Shown in pieces: positions 35,034 through 43,071 of a stretch of DNA of 53,881 nucleotides (within the stretch, counting starts at the first letter, position 1; every line of letters begins with the position of its first letter). A program made the position numbers and the translations under genes. The stretch is from Bacteroidales bacterium UBA4772 (GTDB taxonomy: Bacteria > Bacteroidota > Bacteroidia > Bacteroidales > VadinHA17). The DNA is taken from positions 1 to 53,881 of the forward strand of contig DHHM01000024.1 of the NCBI GenBank assembly GCA_002403305.1. Direction: 5' to 3'. The notes under the pieces were generated by a model that saw only the letters and a program-made list of their open reading frames with translations, did not search any database and was not told the origin of the DNA.

Positions 35034-36680
35034 ATGGGAAAAAGGGGAATTGCATTTTTAACGTTACTGTTGGTTCTGGCGCCGCTGAGTGCACAGAAAA
35101 AGAGTGAGATAAAGGAGATCTGGCTTGAGGCGGAATCGCACTACCTCTTCGGCGAATTCGAACTGGCCAACCCGCTATATCTCATACTCAATGAAATAAA
35201 TCCAGGAAACGCCAACATAAAATACAAGATCGGCAACTGCTATCTCAACATCTTCGATGAGAAACCCAAGGCCATACCCTTCCTGGAAGATGCCGTCAGA
35301 AACACCAGTTACAACTCCAGGACAGGAAAGCTGAAGGAGACGCAGGCTCCACTTGACGCTTACTTCTCCCTTGGAAATGCCTACCGCATCACCAACAGGC
35401 TTGACAGCGCCCTGAATACTTACCGTTTCTTCAAACAGCTGGTCTCCGAGACGGGTGATATGGAGAACCAGGAGTTTATCAACCAGCAGATCCAGGCCTG
35501 CAATCTTGCCACCGCACAGATGAACAACCCTGTCAGGGTGCTGATACAACCCCTCAAGGAGTACATTAACCAGGGCTCTGTCAATGAGCGTCCGGTTATC
35601 AGCTTCGACGGCAACGTGATGGCTTATACCGAGAGACGCGGGCTCGAGAGCGTGGTCTATGTGACACGCAGGGAGGGCAGCAGCTGGGGCACACCGAAGG
35701 ATATTACCCTTGAAGCATCAATGGGAACTGACTGTCATACCACCTCACTCAACGGCGACGGCACGGAGCTCTACCTCTTCAAGAACGATAACTATGACGG
35801 CAATATATATGTCACGACCTTCAGCAACGGCCGCTGGTCTCCCGTCACAAAGCTCAACCGGAACATCAACACCAGGTTTTACGAATCACACGCCACCGTC
35901 TCTGCCGACGGCAACAAACTGTGGTTCACCTCAAACCGCGAGGGAGGTCTGGGTGAACTTGACCTCTGGATGTCGGAGAAGGATGCCACCGGCGAGTGGG
36001 GCATACCTGTAAACCTGGGCAGCAGCGTCAATACTCCATACAACGAGGAGACACCATTCATCTCCAAAAACGGGCTGACACTCACCTTCAGCTCTGAAGG
36101 ACATGGCTCAATAGGAGGATACGATATCTTCCTGTCGACTACCTCGGCCGGGGAGTGGGGTAAACCCGTCAACCTGGGATACCCGGTCAGCACAACCGAT
36201 GATGATATCGGATTCCAGCCCTTTGATGACGGAGCCTTCGGACTCCACTCCGTCATGACCGGCTACAAGAAGAAGGAGATAGCCCTCTTTATGTTTAACC
36301 CTCCCGTGGATGAGAGGGCAGACACCGTCACCATCAGCTTCGACCCCGATGATCTGCCTTATATCTCTGAGGTCGACTCCGCTTCGCTGATCACCGACCT
36401 GCTGCTGAGAGATGTCTCTGACAGCGACGAGGAGATTGATCCGGAGGTGCTCTACTATACCGTACAGGTAATGGCCCTCTATAACCCGGTTGACCCGGCC
36501 TATTTTGAATATGCCGAGATCTCGGTCTTCTATAACCGGGAAGACCGCTTCTACCGTTACACTACCGGACGGTTCAATACCAAACGTGCAGCCTACGATG
36601 AGCTGACAAGACTGCTAAGGCTGGGATATCCCACCGATATATTTGTCAAGAAAGTCTACAGAAATGATTCTGGAAGGTGA
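35034..36680 (+). CDS. Secreted TPR plus PD40 beta-propeller protein with C-terminal SPOR-like domain (paralogue 3)
   Basis: Protein of 548 aa. Signal peptide about 1-20 (APLSAQ), TPR helices about 22-150, PD40 blades about 180-410, an acidic linker (about 425-470) and a C-terminal domain 474-545. That domain begins YYTVQVMAL and ends with YTTGRFNTKRAAYDELTRL and GYPTDIFVKKV, as in SPOR domains that bind peptidoglycan glycan strands. It would therefore be tethered to the wall. The GNAT gene starts inside its last codons. The SPOR call rests on motif resemblance only. Confidence 0.78.
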   Translation: MGKRGIAFLTLLLVLAPLSAQKKSEIKEIWLEAESHYLFGEFELANPLYLILNEINPGNANIKYKIGNCYLNIFDEKPKAIPFLEDAVRNTSYNSRTGKLKETQAPLDAYFSLGNAYRITNRLDSALNTYRFFKQLVSETGDMENQEFINQQIQACNLATAQMNNPVRVLIQPLKEYINQGSVNERPVISFDGNVMAYTERRGLESVVYVTRREGSSWGTPKDITLEASMGTDCHTTSLNGDGTELYLFKNDNYDGNIYVTTFSNGRWSPVTKLNRNINTRFYESHATVSADGNKLWFTSNREGGLGELDLWMSEKDATGEWGIPVNLGSSVNTPYNEETPFISKNGLTLTFSSEGHGSIGGYDIFLSTTSAGEWGKPVNLGYPVSTTDDDIGFQPFDDGAFGLHSVMTGYKKKEIALFMFNPPVDERADTVTISFDPDDLPYISEVDSASLITDLLLRDVSDSDEEIDPEVLYYTVQVMALYNPVDPAYFEYAEISVFYNREDRFYRYTTGRFNTKRAAYDELTRLLRLGYPTDIFVKKVYRNDSGR

Positions 36681-37194
36681 CGGTGTCAGACTGAGGGCAG
36701 TTGAACCGGAAGACCTGGAACTGCTTTATAAATGGGAAAATGAGGAATCCGACTGGAAGCAGAGCAATACTTTGGTCCCCTATTCAAGGTATACCCTCAA
36801 AAGGTATATCGCCAGCTCCCACAAAAGCCTCTATGAGACAAGCCAGCTGCGACTTATGATTGACCGGACGGCTGACGCCCTTACCGTGGGGACCATTGAC
36901 CTGTTCGACTTTGACCATTATAACATGCGTGCCGGGGTGGGCATACTGATCGCCGATCCCCGTGAACGCAGAAAAGGGTATGCTTCGGCAGCACTGGGAT
37001 GCATAGTTGCATATGCTTTTGAAACAATCGGATTGCATCAGCTCTGGTGCAATATCCTTGAAGGCAACAGTGACAGCATTAACCTGTTCAGGCATCACGG
37101 CTTTGAGCTCTGTGCCACGAAGCGTGAGTGGGTGCGCACGCACGACCTGTTTGTGACGGAATACATGCTCCAACTGATCAATACCGGGATTTAA
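36664..37194 (+). CDS. GNAT family N-acetyltransferase (RimJ/RimL-like)
   Basis: Cytoplasmic acetyltransferase of 176 aa. Begins MILEGDGVRLRAVEPEDLEL. The acetyl-CoA loop is RERRKGYASAAL near 105, followed by NILEGNSDSINLFRHHGFE, as in RimJ/RimL and SpeG-type enzymes. ATG 36664 is chosen; a TTG at 36643 would add seven residues. It overlaps the upstream gene by 17 bases, so the two are translationally coupled. Substrate unknown. Confidence 0.85.
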   Translation: MILEGDGVRLRAVEPEDLELLYKWENEESDWKQSNTLVPYSRYTLKRYIASSHKSLYETSQLRLMIDRTADALTVGTIDLFDFDHYNMRAGVGILIADPRERRKGYASAALGCIVAYAFETIGLHQLWCNILEGNSDSINLFRHHGFELCATKREWVRTHDLFVTEYMLQLINTGI

Positions 37195-37270
37195 CCCCTG
37201 GTAATAACCCCGGCGATCGACTTACCTGCCCCGTAGTATGCAATAGGTATTTTCTCAGATTCATCGCCCA

Positions 37271-38299
37271 TCATTGCCTCTTCCGCAGGCTTCTGCCCGC
37301 TGCCAGCATCCCGCACGCCGCGGCTATATCAGCTCCCCGTGACTTTCGCACTGAGGCCCCTACTCCTGATGTCACCAGCAGATGTCTGAACTGCATCATG
37401 GTCTCTTCATCAGCACTCTCCTCACTGTCACCCGCGAGGGGATGGTAAGGCAGGAGGTTAACCCTTATGCCGGTGCCGTGCAGGAGCCGCCTGAGCTCTT
37501 CCAGGTGCCTCTTCGAATCATTTTTCCCCTTTATCATCACATAGGCAACCGTAAAACGCCGACGCCGGCTGTTGCCGTACTCCTTCATCAGCTCCAGCGT
37601 CTCCGTGAAGGGCCATCTCCTCTCAACGGGAATTACCTCCGCCCGCTCGTCAGGGAAAGGTGAGTGGAGACTGAGGGTGATATTTACCTCTGTCTCGTTC
37701 AGCAGCCTCGTCACCGATGGTGTCACCCCCACGGTTGAGACGGTGACCTTGCTCCTACCTGCTGCAAGTCCCCATTCTGCCGTAAAAACTCTGCATGCCC
37801 TTATTACCTCATCAATGTTATCGCCCGGCTCTCCCATGCCCATCAGAACTATGTGAGTAAACGGGTCAGGCAGGCCCACTACCTGATTGACGATCTCTCC
37901 TGCAGTGAGGTTGCCGCTCCAGCCGTTCCTGCCCGTGGCACAGAAGCTGCAGCCCATGCGGCATCCCGACTGTACCGAGACGCACACCGTCAGCCTCCTG
38001 CCCTCCGGCAGCCAGACAGTCTCGTGAGGCAGGCCGGCGGCAGTGCTGAAAAGGTACTTCACCGACCCGTCAACTGACCTGAGAGAGGAGACGGGAGGAT
38101 TTACTCCGGGAAGAAACCGCTCTTCCAGGGCGGACTTAACCCTCACCGGTATGTCGTCCGGCTCGCTGAACGACTGTATTCCCCTCCTGTAAATCCAGTA
38201 AAGCAGGCGCCTGCTGTATCTCTCCTCTATTCCTGCCGCGGCAAGATGCAGGGCCAGCATATCAGGGTCCATTCCGGCTATGAGCTTCTTCTCTTCCAT
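37271..38299 (-). CDS. RlmN/Cfr family radical SAM RNA methyltransferase
   Basis: Protein of 342 aa with every catalytic residue of the family: radical SAM C113, C117, C120 (CRMGCSFC), and the methyl-transfer pair C106 (TVCVSVQ) and C329 (AACG). The default job is C2 methylation of 23S rRNA A2503, as done by RlmN. Several positions look more Cfr-like than RlmN-like: SLHSPFPDERAEVIP at 210-224 where RlmN usually has SLHAP, and VAYVMIKGKNDS where RlmN has an EY pair. It could be a divergent second RlmN. I leave the symbol blank for that reason. Confidence 0.85.
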   Translation of the reverse strand: MEEKKLIAGMDPDMLALHLAAAGIEERYSRRLLYWIYRRGIQSFSEPDDIPVRVKSALEERFLPGVNPPVSSLRSVDGSVKYLFSTAAGLPHETVWLPEGRRLTVCVSVQSGCRMGCSFCATGRNGWSGNLTAGEIVNQVVGLPDPFTHIVLMGMGEPGDNIDEVIRACRVFTAEWGLAAGRSKVTVSTVGVTPSVTRLLNETEVNITLSLHSPFPDERAEVIPVERRWPFTETLELMKEYGNSRRRRFTVAYVMIKGKNDSKRHLEELRRLLHGTGIRVNLLPYHPLAGDSEESADEETMMQFRHLLVTSGVGASVRKSRGADIAAACGMLAAGRSLRKRQ

Positions 38300-38313
38300 T
38301 TTTTTTTACATCG

Positions 38314-38321
38314 CAAAGATA
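38314..38321 (-). promoter_or_regulatory. -7 box TATCTTTG before the RlmN/Cfr-family gene
   Basis: Perfect TAnnTTTG on the minus strand, 14 bases before the ATG at 38299. No clear -33 box. Confidence 0.45.
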
Positions 38322-38396
38322 TCAAATAACCTCTTTTGATTTTTTTTGCCATCTTTATGGCAGTATCAGATGCCTGCATAGCTGAGAGGATCATTT

Positions 38397-40622
38397 ATGG
38401 AAGCAAAGCCTTCAAAAAACAAGTTCGGCACAGCCCCTGTCTTTTTCACCGCTATCTCCACCATCCTCGGAGCCATCCTCTTCCTTAGGTTCGGTTATGC
38501 GGTAGGGACGCTGGGCTTCTGGGGTGTGCTGCTGCTGATCATCCTGGGCCATACGCTGACTATACCCACCGCACTGGCACTTTCCGAGCTGGCTACCAAC
38601 AAGCGTGTCGAGGGAGGAGGTGAATATTTTGTAATCTCAAGGTCATTCGGACTCAATATCGGAGCGACAATCGGTATTGCCCTATACCTCTCCCAGGCTA
38701 TCAGCGTCGCTTTTTACATCATTGCTTTTACCGAGACCTTTGAGTTCGTCTTTAATTTCTTCGCCAACTCGCTGAACATCAATCTTCCGCGCCAGGTCAT
38801 AAGCCTGCCTGCCATGGCCGTGCTCGGGCTGGTGATACTGCGCAAGGGTGCCAATACCGGAGTCAAGACACTCTACGTGGTGGTGGGGATACTGTTTCTC
38901 GCCATAATCATGTTCTTCCTCGGAAAGACTGATTACTCAGCAACGGTATCAGGAGGTCTCGGCAATCTCGAGATGCGCAACATGAAGGAGTTCTTTGTCG
39001 TTTTTGCCATTGTCTTTCCGGCTTTCACAGGCATGACTGCAGGTGTGGGCCTCTCGGGCGACCTTCATAATCCCGGGAAGTCGATTCCCCTTGGCACTAC
39101 TGCTGCAACAATCACGGGCATGGTGGTCTATCTCTTTGTGATTTACAAGCTGGCCATCTCTGCAAGTCCTGAGGATATGCTCAACAACCAGCTGATAATG
39201 TCCAAGATAGCCATCGGGGGAGCAGTCATCATACCGCTGGGACTGGGGGCATCCACCTTATCTTCCGCACTTGGCTCGGTCATGGTGGCACCTCGCACAC
39301 TGCAGGCACTGGCACGCGACACCTCCTTTCCCTCCATGAAGATGAACCGGTGGCTGGCGGCCTCGCGAAACACTGACGGTGAGCCTGTCAATGCATCTCT
39401 CGTAACTATCATCATCGCCTTTGTGTTCGTCGCCCTGGGAAGCGTCAACGCCGTGGCAGAGATCATCTCGATGTTCTTCATGGTAACCTACGGATCGCTA
39501 TGTCTTATATCATTCCTGAACCATTTCGGCTCATCACCCTCATACAGACCCTCTTTCAAGTCGCGCTGGTACCTCTCACTGGCAGGATTTGTTGTTGCTG
39601 TCTTCGTGATGTTCAGGATCAACACTCCCTATGCTCTTGCCTCAATCATAGTGATGGTTGCACTCTATACCTACATCAACCACTATCACCGTGACCGTCA
39701 CGGACTGGAGTCGCTCTTTGCCAATGCCCTCTTCCAGATAAACCGCAACCTGCAGGTCTACCTGCAGAAGACAGGAAGCAAGAAGAAGGCCAAAGAGTGG
39801 AGACCGGGTGTGATATGCATCTCCAAGGACTCATTCAAGAGGGCCAAGGCCTTCAGGCTTCTCAACTGGATCTCATACCGCTACGGCTTCGGCACCTATC
39901 TTCACCGTATCGAAGGATACTATTCCAGGGCCACGAGCCAGCAGGCGGAGGAGGAGCTTGCCAAGCTGATTGAGATCTATGACACAACACAGAATCATGT
40001 CTATGTTGACACCATCATCTCACCCTCATATACATCTGCCATTGTACAGGCTATACAGGTGCCGGGCATATCGGGCATGGAGAACAATATGGTCATCTTT
40101 GAGTACGACAAGGAGGAGCCGGAGAACCTGGGGGAGATACTTGAAAACATGAGGCTCATTCAGGCCGGCAACTTTGACATATGCCTGCTGGCCTCGGCAA
40201 GGAAGGAGATGCTCTACCGGAACGGCATACATGTATGGATCGACTTCAATGAGCCGGAGAATGCCAGCCTGCTGATATTGCTCAGCTTTATCATATCAGG
40301 TCACCCCGACTGGCGCAAATCATCCATCAAGGTCTTCGGCACCTGCAAGCCCGAACAATACGGCGAAACCCGCAGGGAGCTATCAGAGCTTGTTTTGTCC
40401 GGCAGGCTGCCGATCACGGAGAACAACGTTGAGATCATCCGGCTTGAAAAGGGCGACTCGGTAAAAAAACTCATAAACATCCGCTCCTCCACGGCGGCGC
40501 TGGTCATGACAGGCTTCAGGTATGAAGGTCTTAAGCATAACGGCGAGTCAATTCTCAAGGGATACGACGACACCGGTACTATCCTCTTCGTCAACTCACA
40601 CAACCAGAAGGAGATAATGTAA
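38397..40622 (+). CDS. SLC12-type (cation-chloride cotransporter-like) APC permease
   Basis: Inner-membrane protein of 741 aa. About 12 helices (about 15-420) start FFTAISTILGAILFLRFGYA, with GVGLSGDLHNPGKSIPLGT near 218 and SALGSVMVAPRTLQALARD near 290, the SLC12 hallmarks. The C-terminal 320 residues form a soluble domain (ISPSYTSAIVQAIQVPGISG, NIRSSTAALVMTGF) of the type seen in SLC12 carriers. It probably couples Na+ or K+ to chloride or amino acids; the ions cannot be deduced. Divergent from the RlmN/Cfr-family gene. Its stop codon abuts a shared terminator. Confidence 0.83.
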   Translation: MEAKPSKNKFGTAPVFFTAISTILGAILFLRFGYAVGTLGFWGVLLLIILGHTLTIPTALALSELATNKRVEGGGEYFVISRSFGLNIGATIGIALYLSQAISVAFYIIAFTETFEFVFNFFANSLNINLPRQVISLPAMAVLGLVILRKGANTGVKTLYVVVGILFLAIIMFFLGKTDYSATVSGGLGNLEMRNMKEFFVVFAIVFPAFTGMTAGVGLSGDLHNPGKSIPLGTTAATITGMVVYLFVIYKLAISASPEDMLNNQLIMSKIAIGGAVIIPLGLGASTLSSALGSVMVAPRTLQALARDTSFPSMKMNRWLAASRNTDGEPVNASLVTIIIAFVFVALGSVNAVAEIISMFFMVTYGSLCLISFLNHFGSSPSYRPSFKSRWYLSLAGFVVAVFVMFRINTPYALASIIVMVALYTYINHYHRDRHGLESLFANALFQINRNLQVYLQKTGSKKKAKEWRPGVICISKDSFKRAKAFRLLNWISYRYGFGTYLHRIEGYYSRATSQQAEEELAKLIEIYDTTQNHVYVDTIISPSYTSAIVQAIQVPGISGMENNMVIFEYDKEEPENLGEILENMRLIQAGNFDICLLASARKEMLYRNGIHVWIDFNEPENASLLILLSFIISGHPDWRKSSIKVFGTCKPEQYGETRRELSELVLSGRLPITENNVEIIRLEKGDSVKKLINIRSSTAALVMTGFRYEGLKHNGESILKGYDDTGTILFVNSHNQKEIM

Positions 40623-40625
40623 AAA

Positions 40626-40656
40626 AAGGCTGTCACCCCCGGCGGATGACAGCCTT
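40626..40656 (-). terminator. Intrinsic terminator between the convergent SLC12 and M3 peptidase genes
   Basis: AAGGCTGTCA (40626-40635) pairs perfectly with TGACAGCCTT (40647-40656) over an 11-base loop. On the minus strand it is followed by a T-run (40627-40621), so it mainly stops transcription from the peptidase gene. For plus-strand transcripts the stem is followed by only ATCT. Confidence 0.8.
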
Positions 40657-40673
40657 ATCTGTGGTCTCCTGTT

Positions 40674-40783
40674 CTCAGTTCAGCGCCCTGTTTTCAGTTC
40701 TGTGCCCTGTTCCGGTTCGGGCCCTGCTTCAATTCTGGTCCCTTTACCGGTTCGGTCTGAAGTCTCAGTTCAGGCCCCTGTTT
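40674..40783. repeat. Degenerate 18-20-bp tandem repeats at the 3' end of the M3 peptidase gene
   Basis: A unit like CTCAGTTCAGCGCCCTGTTT recurs about six times with many changes. The first (40674-40693) and last (40764-40783) units match at 18 of 20 bases. The last unit is inside the peptidase gene and encodes its final residues, so the array seems to have spread from, or into, the gene's end. No gene is seen in it. Confidence 0.6.
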
Positions 40784-42858
40784 CTGAGAAGAGGTTCGAT
40801 GTCCGGTTCGCGACCGCGGAAGTTGAGGTACATCTGTTCGGCATCCATGGTGCCCATCGGTGCAAGGACATTCTCCCTGAATGATGTGGCAGTGGCCTGG
40901 TCGAAGATACCCTTCTCCCTGAAGGCTTCGAATGCATCATGATCAAGCACGGCAGCCCAGGTATAGACATAGTATCCGGCATCGTAACCGTCGATTATAT
41001 GGAGGAAATAGGTGCTCCTGTATCTCGGCTCTATCTCGGGTATGAGCCCTATCTTCTGCATGGCTTCCTTCTCAAACTTCTGCACGTCAACCTCTGCCGG
41101 GGCCTCCAGTGAGTAGTATGCCATGTCAAGCAGTGATGCCGCCATGATCTCCACATTGTCAAAGCCGGTGTTGAAGTAGCTGCTGTTCCTGATCTTGTCA
41201 ATCAGCTCCTGCGGTATCACCTCACCGGTCTCATAGTGTTTTGCGTACATGCTGAGCACCTCAGGCTGTGTGGCCCAATGCTCCATAATCTGTGAGGGCA
41301 GTTCCACGATGTCCCATGCAACGGTGGTGCTGCCGTAGGTGTTGTCTGAGAAGAGTGCCTGCAGTCCGTGACCGAACTCATGGAAGAGGGTGAGTACGTC
41401 ATCCATGCTCAGCAGGGCCGGTTTGCCCTCTGCCGGCGGGGTGAAGTTACCTACGATGGTCACGACAGGTGTTATCTCCTTGCCGTCGATCACCCTGTGG
41501 TCACGGTATCCGCCGCACCAGGCACCCTGGCGCTTGCTCTCACGGGGAAAGAAGTCCATATAGAGCACTCCAACGTGGCTGCCGTCAGCCTCTCTGACCT
41601 CGAAAGCCTGTGCATCGGGGTGCGGCAGCGGTATATAATTGATGCGGGTGAAGGTGATGCCGTAAAGCCTGTTGGCCACGGCAAAAGCACCGTCACAGGC
41701 ATTGTCGAGAGTGAAGTAGGGCCTCAGCTCTGTCTCGTCGAGGTCATACTTTGCCTTACGCAGCTTCTCGGCATAGTACCACCAGTCGTGTGCTGCCAGC
41801 TTGAAGTTGCCGCCCTCGGCATCTATTATCTGCTGCATCTCCTCACGCTCACGCTTTGCCACCGGCAGAGCCCTGCCGAGAAGGTCGGTGAGGAGGTTGA
41901 GAACGTTCTCCGGTGTCTTGGCCATCCTTGTTTCAAGGACCAGGTCGGCATGCGTCTCATAGCCCAGCAGCTTAGCCCTCTCCGCCCTCAGTCTCACCAG
42001 GTCAGCCAGTATCTTGTTGTTATCCCTGTCGTTGCCGTTGTTGCCACGGTTGAGGTAAGCGTCATACAGCTTCTTGCGCAGGTCGCGGTTATCGGCATAC
42101 TGAAGGAAGGGTATCATACTGGGCTTCTGGGTGGTGAAAAGCCACTTGCCATCCATGCCCTCGGCCTTTGCCATCTCGGCAGCATTGGCAATCACCCCGT
42201 CGGGAAGACCGGCGAGGTCAGCCTCGTTGTCGATCACCAGCTTGTAATCGTTGGTCTCTCCCAGAACGTTCTGGCCGAACTGCACCATCAGCACGGAGAT
42301 CTCCTGGTTCAGTTTTTTCAGTGTCTCCTGGTTGGCGGAGTCAAGCAGTGCACCGTTGCGTACAAAGCTTTTGTAGAGGTTCTCAAGAAGGAACAGCTCC
42401 TCAGCGTTAAGCTGCTCAGCCTCCCTGTTTTCGTATACTGCCTTGACCCGGGCAAAGAGCCCTGCATTGAGAAGCATCTCATCGCTGAAGGCGGAAATCT
42501 TGGGAGCCACCTCCATCTGAAGCTTCTCCAGCGTGTCGTTGGTGTTGGCGCTTGTCTGGGAGTAGAAGACGTATGCCACCTTGTTGAGGAGCTGTCCTGC
42601 CCGGTCAAAGGGAGCTATAGTGTTTGCAAAACCGGGCGCCTCCGACGACGATACTATTGCGTCGATCTCGGCCCTGGCAGCCGTTATGCCTGAGTCGATG
42701 GCAGGCATGTAATGGTCATTCTCTATCAGATCAAAGGGAGGGACACCGAATGGTGTCTGCCATTCGGCAAAGAAGGGGTTCCCCTGATCCTTCTGCGCGG
42801 TGTTGCACGATACAGCCGCGATTGATGCTAACATCATGATAACGATTAGTTTTTTCAC
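40765..42858 (-). CDS. M3 family metallopeptidase lipoprotein (peptidyl-dipeptidase Dcp-like)
   Basis: Peptidase of 697 aa that probably trims dipeptides or short peptides outside the cytoplasm. Lipobox AAVSC gives an acylated Cys near 19, so it is anchored in the periplasm or outer membrane, whereas the enteric Dcp is not a lipoprotein. The zinc motif HEFGH is at 493-497, with the distal Glu in the following helix region. The N-terminal FFAEWQTPFGVPPFD is the Dcp/oligopeptidase A-type start. The C-terminus ends RNRGLN within a degenerate repeat. A TATCTTTG box lies 42 bases upstream. Confidence 0.9.
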   Translation of the reverse strand: MKKLIVIMMLASIAAVSCNTAQKDQGNPFFAEWQTPFGVPPFDLIENDHYMPAIDSGITAARAEIDAIVSSSEAPGFANTIAPFDRAGQLLNKVAYVFYSQTSANTNDTLEKLQMEVAPKISAFSDEMLLNAGLFARVKAVYENREAEQLNAEELFLLENLYKSFVRNGALLDSANQETLKKLNQEISVLMVQFGQNVLGETNDYKLVIDNEADLAGLPDGVIANAAEMAKAEGMDGKWLFTTQKPSMIPFLQYADNRDLRKKLYDAYLNRGNNGNDRDNNKILADLVRLRAERAKLLGYETHADLVLETRMAKTPENVLNLLTDLLGRALPVAKREREEMQQIIDAEGGNFKLAAHDWWYYAEKLRKAKYDLDETELRPYFTLDNACDGAFAVANRLYGITFTRINYIPLPHPDAQAFEVREADGSHVGVLYMDFFPRESKRQGAWCGGYRDHRVIDGKEITPVVTIVGNFTPPAEGKPALLSMDDVLTLFHEFGHGLQALFSDNTYGSTTVAWDIVELPSQIMEHWATQPEVLSMYAKHYETGEVIPQELIDKIRNSSYFNTGFDNVEIMAASLLDMAYYSLEAPAEVDVQKFEKEAMQKIGLIPEIEPRYRSTYFLHIIDGYDAGYYVYTWAAVLDHDAFEAFREKGIFDQATATSFRENVLAPMGTMDAEQMYLNFRGREPDIEPLLRNRGLN

Positions 42859-42899
42859 TTTGTTGGGTTTTAAATTAATAGTGATGATTTTCTTGCGCG

Positions 42900-42907
42900 C
42901 AAAGATA
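42900..42907 (-). promoter_or_regulatory. -7 box TATCTTTG before the M3 peptidase gene
   Basis: Perfect -7 match on the minus strand. The rest of the 213-base divergent gap (42859-43071) shows only AT-rich sequence and no small gene. Confidence 0.45.
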
Positions 42908-43071
42908 GATTTTTTATCCGCACGCCACCTTGATTATCATCATGTCTGCATCTCGTTATTTAGTCTCCGGGCGATTAAAAAGAGGCTTCCCATGCTGATT
43001 TTTTTCAAACACAATTCGTAACTTTAGGCTTTGTCATGCAACCAAAGAACCAAACAAAAAAATAACAGCTT

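Noticed and set aside
41368..42693. 441-codon open frame on the plus strand opposite the M3 peptidase gene
   Set aside because: It is wholly antisense to a gene with a clear HEFGH motif and lipoprotein signal. Its translation shows no domain; such frames are common in GC-rich genes.
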